A DNA stretch of 64,000 bases, taken from assembly GCA_001599935.1 (NCBI GenBank), contig BCIJ01000010.1, forward strand, positions 1-64,000. The letters are read 5' to 3'. Positions 18,829-29,531 of this stretch are shown in pieces. The first letter of the stretch is position 1. Each line of letters opens with the position of its first letter. The notes beneath the pieces are model-generated. The model made no database searches and had not been told where the DNA came from. It worked only from the letters and a program-made list of their open reading frames with translations. Source of the stretch: Holtermannia corniformis (Eukaryota; Basidiomycota; Tremellomycetes; Holtermanniales). Both the position numbers and the translations under genes were made by a program.

Positions 18829-21054
18829 TCACATGCGAGCAGTGCCAAGATACCACGTCCCAGCTTGTGCCATTTGTGGCCCGACCGTCAGCCGATCGTG
18901 CTCTTGCTCTTGGCCAAATAGATTGTCGCCGCTTGCACTGTACATTGTCTGTGGCTCGGGGTTGGGCGTGCCGTGGAGTTGCTGAAGAATGTGTAGCGGC
19001 GAGACGAGGTGCGCTTGCACACTGCGGACGAGTGGGTTGCACCCGCAGGTGAGAGCGGCAGAGACGCCAATGTAGAGGATGAACAGGCTGGCGTTAGCCG
19101 CGCCGACGGGTCGCAACTCACGCGTCGAGTGTTGCCAGCAAGAGGTAGGCAGACAACAGGATGAGCGACATGTCGGTACCAATCTGGTCGTGCCCGAGAA
19201 AGCCGAGCGTCGATTGACTCTCAACCGTGACTGCAGCAAGCGCCAGAGCAACCTTGCTGAATTGCCGTGCATACGCCTCGGCTGCCAGTCAGCTCGGTCC
19301 AATCCCCAACACTCACCATACGTCTCTACCGTGACAATGCCTGCGCCGTCGACAATCGGCTGCACGAGATCTTGCACCGACGTGCCCCTGTCCATCAGCG
19401 GGGCCAGCTCGTATGCACGTACATGATCGTCTGCGAGACCAAGCGGGTGGTAAACATGTCGGCTGGCTCTTGTGTCACGACTTCGTAGCGCGCCGGCGGG
19501 TGAAAGGTATACTTGGCAATCACCACCTCGACCTTGCACACGACCACGTTGAGATCGTAGCGGTAGGTGATGGCCCACCCGCTAGAGTCAGCTCGGCATC
19601 TGACCAGTCACTTACGTTCGGTTGAGATAGCCTGGGTCGGTGAATGCCGGGTCAGTTCGGTACACTTCCGAGATGGCAACGTCGCCATAGTCGAATGGAC
19701 TGCGTTGTCAGACTAGTCAACGGAGAATACCCACTTGGTGGTAATGTTTGACGGGTTGAGATCGACGCGACCGTCGGTTGGCGAAAGCACGCCAGAGGTC
19801 GTGTCGGTCCAAGTGTCGTACAAGACACCGCCCGCCAGACAGTCGAGGTTCATACGCGACTCGGGGCCACTACACGACAAGTAGCCGTTGTCGTTGCGCG
19901 CACAGTTGGCACAGCTCGAGGTGACGCTCTGGCACGTCGTCTTGACGCCGAGCGCTTGGGCAGTATAGGCAAACTCGGCAGCCGAGGCGTTGACCATGAG
20001 GGCCGCGCCCGTGTCGGTCCAGGCAAGCGCAACCGAGTCGGACGTGTTCTGCAGTGCGCGGATCCCGATTCCCTCGTACAGATTGTCGTGAGTGTTGGGG
20101 CTGGCGTCAGCGTTGTCAAACCTGTGAACCCACCTCATTGCGCCGCAAGACTCTCGCACGGCGTCGCGCTCGGTCGAGTACTAGGCCTGCCACACCGCAC
20201 ACTGCGTTCGGTTCACACCGCGCGAGAGGACCATGGCGCCGGGGACAGTCGAGTAGTCGAACGGGCCGAGTACGGGTGCGGCAACGGTCGTTGCGTGGAA
20301 CGCCGTATCAACTCCCGCAATGACATAGTCCATCACGACCAACACGGCGAGGTTGATGATGGCGCCACGGAGAAAAGTCGCAAGGGTCGGCGTCGAGCGC
20401 CGTAGCCGAGGCAGTCCGTCGAGCAGAGACAAGACGTTGGCACCGCCAAACACCGACATGCCAAGCCCGAGCCTGTGGGTCAGTGTTGCAACGGCATTGC
20501 GGCTTACTGCACCGGGGTCGGGCAGTTGGCACTGCCGCCTTGAAGCCACCGAGCCGCAGCACGGTAGCCGTACAGGCCCATGACGATCGGGATGCTGCCG
20601 TCAGCTCGGTCTGGGAGCGCCCACCCACCTGAGCGACATTGTCTTGGAGCAGACTTGCGTGAGCGTGAGCACAATGTTGACCTCGGCGGTAGCTGCCGTC
20701 AGCCGAGTCTTGGTGCAACAACTCACTGTGTAGGCGCAGACCAGCCTGGACAAACGTCGCCGTGTTGGCCTTGATAATGTAGACGATCACACTGACGACG
20801 AGGCCGAGCACGACAATGACGATCCCACTGGTCAAGGCGAGGATGCGCAGGCGCAGGCTGCCCGGGCGGCGAGCTGGCGGCGGCGGTGCGGGAGGGAACC
20901 CCTGGGCGAACGGCTTGGGGTCGGGCGAGTAGGGTGGTGCATAGTACGGGACGGCTTGAACGGGTGGGGTGTGGTACACGCCAGGAGACGCCGGGTGGAA
21001 CTGATGGTAGCTCATCGGTGGGTCTTGCCGTCGCACCCATCGCTCTTTGACCAT
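18829..21054 (-). pseudogene. Multi-pass membrane protein gene with stop and frameshift
   Basis: The minus strand from ATG 21054 reads as a Pro/Tyr-rich cytosolic start (residues 1-75), a membrane span (LTSGIVIVVLGLVVSVIVYI), then short exons with normal introns carrying further spans (AIINLAVLVVMDYVIAG). After AVWQA there is an in-frame TAG near 20182, and the frame continues sensibly (YSTERDAVRESCGAM) to a luminal Cys-rich part with NxS/T sites (residues DNLYEGIGIRAL to ITTN). Near 19413 one base is missing: the frame passes from QTIMYVH to YELAPLMDRG. The C-terminus carries two more spans (DMSLILLSAYLLLATL; LFILYIGVSAALTCG). The family is an uncharacterised basidiomycete membrane protein. 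Two independent lesions suggest a recent pseudogene or base-call errors. Confidence 0.6.
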
Positions 21055-21344
21055 GAGCGCAGCATCCGCGCTCGGGACGGCATCGCTGGTAAGGATTCAA
21101 TGAAACGGTCAAAGATAGACGGGCGACGTACCAGCTTCGGCAGCGGCTGTCCAGGCGTCAGTGCGTGTCAGCTAGTCAGCATAAGGTGAGCAGGCGGTGT
21201 CAGGTTAGCGTCTCGGTGGTCGTGCAACCAGGCAGTGCTCGCCGCCATGCTTCCCTGCGATGTTGTCCAAAGGCGGCATCACCGCCGCAAGGACGTCCAG
21301 GGTCAGTGTCGACCTCGCGAAGCATGCTGTAGCATCCACCACGG

Positions 21345-22915
21345 ATGGTCTTGTACGACCGAGCGCTCTGGCATCCGGCCACGGTGCTGCTTGCCTTTTC
21401 TCCCAACATCCTCATCCCCCTGGCCATCGCGTCGACATCACCGTCAAGTCGAGCGAGAACATGGCTCGTGCTCCCAGTCTGCCTCGCCCTCTTCGCCTGG
21501 CACTTGCTCTACAACACGTCGTATGACGCAGCTACCGACTGGGGCCAAGGTGTGGTCATGTTCACCCGCAGCCTGCGAGCGTTCGAGCTGCTCGTCGTCT
21601 ACCCAGCCGAGGTTTATCACTGGCGAGTCAGCCCCATCAAACGTGCCCATCAAGCCGGCAAGCTGCGAGATCAAGTCGTGTACGTGCCAGAACCGGTGCC
21701 GGCGCAGGGGACGCTGGCCAAGCTCGGGTGGGCGTGGTCGCTGTGGTGGAATCAACGAGGGCTAGGGTGGAACTACCAGGCGCCATTGCCAGCATCATGC
21801 TTTGCCCACCCGTTCACGCCAGTGTCTACCCGCCGGGCATTCCTCTTGAACCGGTTCTGGCACCTGCTTCGGCTGCTGCTCCTCGACGACATGGCGACCT
21901 CGATCATCACCTCTGACCGACATTATCCATTCTTCTCTGCCCTGCCCGGCCTGTCCCAGCCCCTTGCATCAATGGACACGCCCCACAAGGCGCTGTACAG
22001 CATCTGCGTCGTCACCAAGACGTTTATGAGCATCGACATCCCGCAAACCGTGTTCTCAATGATCTGCGTAAGCATCGGCGGCGTGTTCGGCCTCGAGGGC
22101 GAGTGGTGGGAGCCGTGGGGGTACGCGCCGTTCTTTGGCACGCTGCGGGAGATGTGGGAGCAGCCTGGGCTGGCCGTCATGTGGGGCAGGGTAAGCCATA
22201 GCTCGTAGCGACCTAGCTAACCACGCAGCACTGGCACCACCTCTTTCGCCGCACGCTCTACGCCTTGTTCTGGAAAGGACTCGGCGAGGACGTCCTCGGC
22301 CTGCCTGCGTCCAGCTCGACCCCGCCGACGTCGACAACCTCCTCGCCCTCGCCGTCTGGCAGGTCAACACCCGCACCGCACGACATTACTGGGCCGTCGG
22401 CGCCCAGCCCGTCGGACAACAAACACCTCGTGCCCCCCGTCCCAACCCACGCCATCCCACCGAGCCCTCGCAAGAGCACCATGCTCGTGTCCAACCTGAT
22501 CAAGTCGCTGTTCGTCTTTGCAGCGACCGGCCTCTTTCACGAAGTTGCCGGGCTGGTTGTGACGCCCCGCAATGGCACCACCTTGCAGCAGCTCGACCGC
22601 CGGCATCCCAGCACCAAGCTTGGCGTCACCACGCTCTTCTTCCTCGTGCAGCCGCTTGCCATTGCTGTCGAGACGGCCATCAAGCGCCGCTGGCGATCCA
22701 CCAAGCGAGCGCACCATCTCCACGGCCGCTACTGGCACGCTCTCGAGCGCGTCGTTGGCTTTGTCGCCGTCTGGATCTGGCTCGGGTGGTCTGCCGAGTG
22801 GGTAGTAGAAGACTGGTCCAAGCTGGGTCTGTACAGCCAGAACACGGGCGAGGCCAGGTGGAGCATTGTGCGCCCGGCTTGGGACGCGCTGCAACGATAT
22901 AGACACGCAAAGTGA
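21345..22915 (+). CDS. Wax synthase-like membrane O-acyltransferase (MBOAT_2)
   Basis: Two exons (21345-22190, 22229-22915) with a 38-nt intron give 510 aa. The protein has many hydrophobic spans. The signature region WGYAPFFGTLREMW followed by RHWHHLFRRTLY, spanning the exon junction, matches the wax-synthase domain. The second signature, AATGLFHEVAGLV, supplies the conserved histidine of MBOAT enzymes. Between them lies a Ser/Pro/Thr-rich loop of about 60 residues. Such proteins transfer acyl groups from CoA to alcohols at the ER, or act in secondary-metabolite acylation. The substrate is not deducible. No link to adjacent CGR1 is implied. Confidence 0.82.
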
Positions 22916-22993
22916 TGAATACACGGACATTGCCGGATCCCCGCTGGAGCCAAATATTCTCACCGCACGTCCTCGCTGCACACTCCAACGACC

Positions 22994-23510
22994 ATGCTCG
23001 CGATACCAGTACCTGCAGCTGAAGGCAGCTCTGCTACGGCTGGCGCCAACCCGCCCAAGCTGCTCGAGATGGGCGCGTCCAAGGGTGGGCGCGTCTCGGG
23101 CAAGCACTGGAAGCAAGACAAGACGGCCAAGGCGTGAGTCGCGGTCGCTCGAGCAAGACTGACCTCGAAGCCGCTCGTACCTGTCACCCTCGCTCAAGAC
23201 ACCGTTTGCCATCCGCCAAGAAGCACAAAAGAAGCGTGACGCCGTCAAGGCGCTCGAGCGGGAGATGAAGGAGGAGAAGGAGGCCGCAGCCGAGCGGTGC
23301 GTAGCAGCCTCCTCGATCCCACTGACACGCGCAGGAGACGCAACAATATTCGCGAGCGCCGCGCCAAGCAGGCAGAAAAGATCCGGTTGGAGGAAGTCAA
23401 GGCGAAAATGTCGGCCAAGAAGGCGCAGCGGATGAAAAAGGTGCGTCTGCATCGATCGAAGAGTGCTGACCGTGCAGCGCGCCGGTCGGTCCAAGAAGAT
23501 CAACGGGTGA
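22994..23510 (+). CDS. CGR1: rRNA-processing protein Cgr1
   Basis: Four exons (22994-23133, 23171-23296, 23335-23440, 23478-23510) join in frame to 134 aa; introns are 37-38 nt. After a short variable start come GKHWKQDKTAK, then SLKTPFAIRQEAQKKRDAVK, a Lys/Glu/Arg coiled coil and the terminal KKAQRMKKRAGRSKKING. This order and length match the Cgr1 family, nucleolar proteins needed for 60S pre-rRNA processing. It converges on SMC4 with 45 nt between the stop codons. Confidence 0.9.
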
Positions 23511-23555
23511 TGGATATTGTACATGGCATGGCATATATACAACACACGTCCATTT

Positions 23556-26500
23556 CTAGACGGCAATCACCTTGGGCTGCGGGGTTGCTGGCGGCGCTCG
23601 CTTCACCCCCTGCGTCCGCAACTCCTTGTTGTCGATCGCAATGCTCTGCGTGGTCAGCGGATGGGGGATGGCATGAGCATACCTTTGTGCACTGCTGGGT
23701 CAGCTGGGTCACCCGGACAATAGCAACTCACATTCGACGTCTTGTAAATCCCGACCACTGCATGTCAGCCTCGCCGACACACGAGCAACTCACGGCGATG
23801 GGCAAGCTCAAACATGTCGTTTCGCAGCGAGATGATGATGCTAAAGGTCAGCAAGATCCCAGTCTGGGTACTCACAATTGCGCGGCATCCGTCTTGGACC
23901 GGATATAGTTGGCAATGATCGAGACGTTGCGAAAGTCGAGCGCGGCGTCAATCTCGTCCATAAAGTAGAGCGGCGTGGGCTGTGGGTTAGCGACGGTTTG
24001 GCCGGGCGAGACCCACCTTGAAGACGTGCAGAGCAAAGACGAGGGCGAGCGAGGCGAGCGTCTGTACGTCAGCGCCGTCAACACGGCTGCACCCACCTTT
24101 TCTCCACCGGACAGGTTGCCAATCTGCTTCCAGCTCTTTTTCGGCGGCATTACACTGTCCGTCAGCCAAGCTCGTCTCGTCCGCCGTCGCACCTGACTAC
24201 GGGGTCAGCAAAGTCAATGGCGCTGGCACTCACAATTAACGCCTTCCGAGAACGGATCGATGCTGTCGACAAGCTCGAGCTCGGCGTTGCCGCCCAACGT
24301 GATCATCTGCATCGTCAGTCAGGCCTCTGGTCGTCGCCCGACCCACCTGGTACATCTCCTTGAGCTTGGAGCTGATGGCGCTAAAGCCGGCCATAAACTC
24401 ATCCAGCCGAGCCTTGCGCAGGTCGTCGTAGCGCTGCTTGGCGTTGTCGCGACTCGCCGTGACGCCTTCGATATCCCTGGCTCGGTCGAGGAACTCGGCT
24501 TCGCGCTTGCGGTACTCGGCGAGGACGTTGAGGTTTGGCTTGGCTTTGGCAACCTCCTCTGCGTGGGTCAGCAGACTGTTGCCGAGTGCAACTCACCCTC
24601 GAGCTGGGAGATCTCGCCGTTCAGAATCTCCTTGCGCACACTCTGCAACTCGTCTGGGCTGTACTCGACAAGCTCGTGCGGATCCCGCTTGCCTGGCTTT
24701 GCGCCGTCCTCGCCGTCCTCGCCGTCCTCTACCTTTTCCTCGTCTTCATCCTCCTCGCTGAGCTGTCAGCGACGCCACTCCAAGCCGACTCACTCTACAT
24801 CCACGAGCTCGAGCTCTTGATGCCGCTTGCGCCAGTGCTTCAGCTTGTCCTTGCTCTCCTTTTGCACTCGCGCATTGTCGTCCATCTTTTGCTTGATCTC
24901 CATCTGGCACATCAGCTCGGCCTGACCGCTGAGAACCCACCTCGACCGCGCGAAACTCGTTGATAAACTGCAGCTTGCCGTCGAGATCCTGCTTCGACTC
25001 GGAAAGGGCCTCTTGGACCGTCTCGACAGCATCGGTTGCCTCTTGCACCTTTGCGCGAATCACGTCGAGATCGGCCGAGCACGCCTGCAGATCACCAGCG
25101 ACCGTTTCGAGCTCGGCGTCGGCTTCTTCAAGCTTGCCCGTGTTGTGCACAATCGCCTTTTCCAGCTTGTCGGCGTCACGCTGCGCCTTGGCTTGTGCAA
25201 CTTCGGCCTTTGTGATTGTCTCGTTGCAATTGTCGATCAAGCCCTTGGTGGTGGTTACCTTGGACTGCATCGCTCGCAGCTGCACACCGCCGACTTCGAG
25301 AATCTTGTCCTGTAGCGCCTTGATCTGGTCGTTGATTGCACCCGCCTTGTCCCGGAGCGACGCGACCTCTTTGCTGGCCGATGCAATGTCGCGGTCGAGC
25401 TGCGCGATCCGCTTCTCGTCGCCTGCATCAGGCTTGCTCTGTGACCTACCATGTCAGCGCAGTCTCTGCCATACTCACCTACCTCAGCTCTTCCAATCGG
25501 TTTTCAGCGTCGGCTATCCGCTTTGCCCCCGTCTGCACGTCCAACTCGAGCTTTTCAATGGCCATGTCGACATCTGGGATCCGCTGCTGGAGTTGCGCCA
25601 GCTTTGCGTCGATCGCTCGCTTGTCGCCGTGAAACGTCTGCAGCTCCTCTTGCGCTTGAGCACTCTCCTTCTCGTACCGCGCCAAGACCTCGGGCTCGAC
25701 CTTGTCACCGGCAAACTTGGAGCTCATGCCACCGCGAGACACTCGAGCACCACCGCCAGACATTGTTCCAGACGGGTCGATGAGCTGTCCGGCGAGGGTG
25801 ACGACGCGCCACCGCTTCTTGCCGTAGCCGATCCGCTGCGCCTGCTCAAGGTCGTCGGCGACGAGCGTGTTGAAGATGGCCTTGTAGAAAGCGGGCGCGA
25901 ACCTCGGTTCGCGCGGCTTGATCAGGTCAAAGAGACGAGGGACGTTTTCGGGTGTCTCGATCGGGCCGAGGTCGCGCGCAGGCAGCTTTTCAAGCACCAT
26001 AAAGGACGCGCGGCCGACGTTGCCTTTGCGCAGGTGCTCGATGCAGCCTTGGCCCTGCTCGACCGTATCAACCACGAGGTTGTTGAGTGCGCCGCATGCG
26101 GTCGTGATCGCCACGTCGTACTTGTCGTCAATCGTGCCGAGGTCGCCCAGCCGGCCCTATTTTGTCAGCCGGGTACGACCACGGACGACTTACGTGGAAG
26201 CCCTTGATACGGCCTTGCTGCTTGAGCTTGGTCAGACTGCCGAGGACTGCATTCTCCGAGCGGTTGGCCGCCATCGACGCCTTGGCTTCGTCCGCCTTGG
26301 CGCGAGAGCTCGACACCTTTGCTCGAAGCGCGTCCGCCTTGGTTGACATGGCCTGGACGTCAGCGACGCGCCTGGAGTATAGCACCCACCTCGGCCTCCT
26401 TCTCCACACCCGCGAGCTGCTTTTGCAATGTCGCCTTCTCCTTGCGCAAAGCCGTGTGCTCCTCGCGCTGCAAGGTTAGTCCCATTGCGTCGGAGCGATC

Positions 26501-28980
26501 ACCCACCTTGGCCGCGTCGTTCGTCTTGAGCACATCGACAGCCGCCGCCGCCTCGTCCAGCGTCGATTGTGCGCCCGTGGCCTTTTGTGCAAGCAAGTCT
26601 CTCTCCGACTGCGCAACATCGATAATCGACTGCTTCTCGCTGATCTTGGCCGTCCATGGCTCGAGCTCGCGTTGCTTGGCTTCGATCTTGGTCGTAAACT
26701 GGTCGGTCTTGTCTGCACGCGTCAGCGCCGTTCCCAGGCTCGGCACTCACCTTTAAGGCTGTCGCGAATCTCGTCGAGGTCGGCCTCGTCCTTGACCAAC
26801 TTGTGCTCGAGCTCGTCGATCTTGTTACGACTGCGATCGAGCTCCTCGCCGTGGCTAGTGACCCATGAAAGCGCCTCGGAGCGTGCGTGTGCGTCCTGCC
26901 AGTCAGCGTTGCCTGCCTCTGCTCCACTCACATCCGAGAGCTGCTTCTTCAACTTCTTCTGCTTGGTCGCGAGGTGCTTCTTCTTCTCAATTAACCCGAC
27001 CTCTTCCTTTTCATACTTTTTCGAGTCTTTGACGAGCGCGTCGGTGAGCCGTTTCATGTCCTGCATTGTCAGCTTCTCGTCGGCAACACGGTGACTCACC
27101 TCGAACGCGGCAAGCTTTTCATCGTAGGCCTTCTGGAGCGCATCAATCTCGGCCAGGTGGCTTGCGTTCTTCTCCTGTTCGCCAGCCAACTCGGCCGTGA
27201 GGGCATCCTGGGCTGTCAGTCGCCAGACCCGAGCTGCCGCCACTCACAATCGCCTTGGTCGTGATCTCGATATTGTTCTCGAGCGTGTACATGTGAAACT
27301 GCCAGAGCAGCGACTTTTTCCGCGTGAGCTCGTTCGAGTTGCGCAGGAAATCCTCCGCGTCGCGCTTCTTGTCCTGCCCAACGTCAGCCTGATCCCGCCC
27401 GGCCGGCGTGACCCACCTCGAGCGCGCTCTTCTCCTTTTCGACCAGCCGCAGACGGTTCATCTTCTCTCCTCGCTGATCGTTGAGCTGGTCCACCTCGAC
27501 CTGGGCTTGCTCGATTGGCTCTTTGTACTTTGACGTGCCGATAATGTCTTCCAAGTACTCGAGCAGACCGTCTTCATGCTCTGTCTGGGCTTTGGGCTTC
27601 ATCTGCGCAATCGACTCCACCTCGCCCTGTGGCAGTCAGCACGCGTACCGGCGTGTGTTGACCCACCTGTAGGATCAAGAACCGCTTGTGGTCCAGATCG
27701 ATCCCTCGGCCCTTGAGCAGCGTCGTGACCTCGGTAAACGAACTCGTACGGTCGTTGATCGTGTACTTTGACGAGTTGTTGCGGTATGCCGTGCGCGAGA
27801 TGATGAGCAACGAGCTGGGTACGATAGTAAAGTTGTCCGGTCCGGGCTGAGACGTCAGCATCGGTGAGGTTCAATGCTATGACAGTTCACTCACCAGGTC
27901 GATGATCTCTCTGAACCACACCTCGACACTGCACTGCTCGAGCCCCTCGCGCCCCGCCGAGTTGTGGATCAACTCGGACAGCTTGCCTTGGCGCATCTTG
28001 GATGCTCGGTAGCCAAACACAAACAGCAGCGCGTCAATCGTGTTCGACTTGCCCGAGCCGTTAGGGCCGACGATAGCCGAGAATGACTGCACGGTCAGCT
28101 GGGACATTTCAGAGGACAGAACACACACCTTGTGGAACGGTCCGATCTCTTGTCGCCCGGCATAGCTCTTAAAGTCGACGAGGACGAGTTTGTGGATCAC
28201 GAGTCGCTTCTTTGGCTCGCGTGATTCCTTTTCCTTGCGTTGCCGTTCGGCTTCAGCCTCGTGCTCCTTTTCGAGACGCTGCTGGGCGAGGTACTGGGCG
28301 TGGCTAGGAGTCGGTGTCGGGCGAGGGATGGACGCGGGCGGTCGGGAGGGCGTGGACGGGGGTAGGGTTGATGATGGCTGAGTTCGAGCGGGTGACGACG
28401 GGGCTTCGATACGGATAGTGTCATCCTCGTTGTCAGACGCCGAGGATGGGTCCGGCTCGGTAGGGTGGGCTACGACGACTGGAGGAACCGATGCGGGCGT
28501 TGCTTCTTCTTCACTGTCCGAGTCTGCAACGATCCGCTTGGCCTTGCCGCGCGCAGGAGCAGCAGCGGGTTTGCGACCGCCTCGCCGAACCGGTGCTTCC
28601 TCTTCCGATTCGCTCTCGTCGACGGTTGGCTCGGGTTCTGGCGGCACAGCCGAGATCCGAGATGAACGGCGGGTTGATACGGTACTGCGCGCCGACGATG
28701 TTGACACTGGCTTGGCAGCCACCCGCCTCGATACTGGCTTCTTGACGACCTCTTCCTCCTCGGACACCTCGGCGTCATCCACATCATCCTCTGCGACCTC
28801 TGACGCCGCTTCCGAGCTGCCTAAGATCGAGTCGGAGCCGTCTTCATCTGAATCGATGAGCGAGTCATGGTCCGTCACTGGGGTCGACTGCTTGCGAGAG
28901 CGCGCAGACGAGCGCGAAACTGGCTTGACGGGTGCCGGAGCGGCGACCGGTGCACTGCGAGTTGAGCGACGGGGCGGCAT
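23556..28980 (-). CDS. SMC4: Condensin subunit Smc4
   Basis: A long minus-strand gene with more than twenty introns of about 35-45 nt. The first exon is 28129-28980. The N-terminus (about 245 aa) is acidic, Ser-rich and basic in turn. The head follows: VLVDFKSYAGRQEIGPFHK, then Walker A GPNGSGKSNTID. The Smc4-specific GEVESIAQMKPKAQTEHEDG follows near 27560-27620. Long coiled coils flank the hinge; GQLIDPSGTMSGGGAR is read near 25740-25800. The C-terminal head has signature LSGGEK near 24100 and Walker B with PLYFMDEIDAALDFRN near 23930-23970. Estimated length is about 1500 aa. Smc4 pairs with Smc2 in condensin to compact chromosomes. It shares a divergent promoter with the transportin gene. 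Confidence 0.93.
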
Positions 28981-29126
28981 CTGGCAGTGTCACTGGGTGT
29001 TCTGCAGCTTGTTGTATAGCTGACGACGTAGCCTACCTCTCTTTCCTGCCTGTTGTACAGCCTCCAGCAATGCTACCTGCTCCAACAAACGTCTTGAACC
29101 GATGCTTGTTTGCGTCGGTTGTTGAC

Positions 29127-29343
29127 TTTGACGCGTCGCGAATTAACAGCGCGGTGGCGTGACTATTCATCCCAGTCGGGGCGTTACCATTGGTGTTAGG
29201 CCCGCGCGAGCCCCATCCACGTCAGCACCACCCTAGTTTGACGCGTGGCCAATTAACACTGCGACCGCGTGACTGTTGCGTAACGATCCGCGGCGTTATC
29301 AAAGTTAGGCCCGCGCAGTCTGTCCACGTCAGCGCCACAAACC
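29127..29343. promoter_or_regulatory. Tandemly duplicated promoter unit with ACGCGT and ACGTCA boxes
   Basis: Between SMC4 and the transportin gene a unit of about 110 bp occurs twice in direct order. Each copy has GTTTGACGCGT or CTTTGACGCGT, AATTAACA, GCGTGACT, GTTAGGCCCGCGC and CCACGTCAGC. ACGCGT boxes are at 29131-29136 and 29241-29246, 110 bp apart; CCACGTCAGC is at 29217-29226 and 29324-29333. ACGCGT is the MluI cell-cycle box bound by MBF in ascomycete yeasts, fitting S-phase control of SMC4. Binding here is inference. Confidence 0.65.
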
Positions 29344-29531
29344 TTTGATAACCCCCGTTTGACATTTCAATGAGCAACACGCAGCGGCGACAGCATCACT
29401 CAGAGCATCAACCCGTCGTTTACTCGTCGCAGTCACCTCGGATCGACCAGCGATCACGCCAGGAGCACTCTGCTCGCTCCCCTGAACCGATCGGTATCAC
29501 TTTTGTCAAGAACGCTCACAAAGGACCCGGC

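Noticed and set aside
29370..29531. 54-residue N-terminal extension of the transportin
   Set aside because: It begins with ATG in frame, but known transportins start at the MSWVPAQQGL-equivalent position. It was kept only as an alternative.
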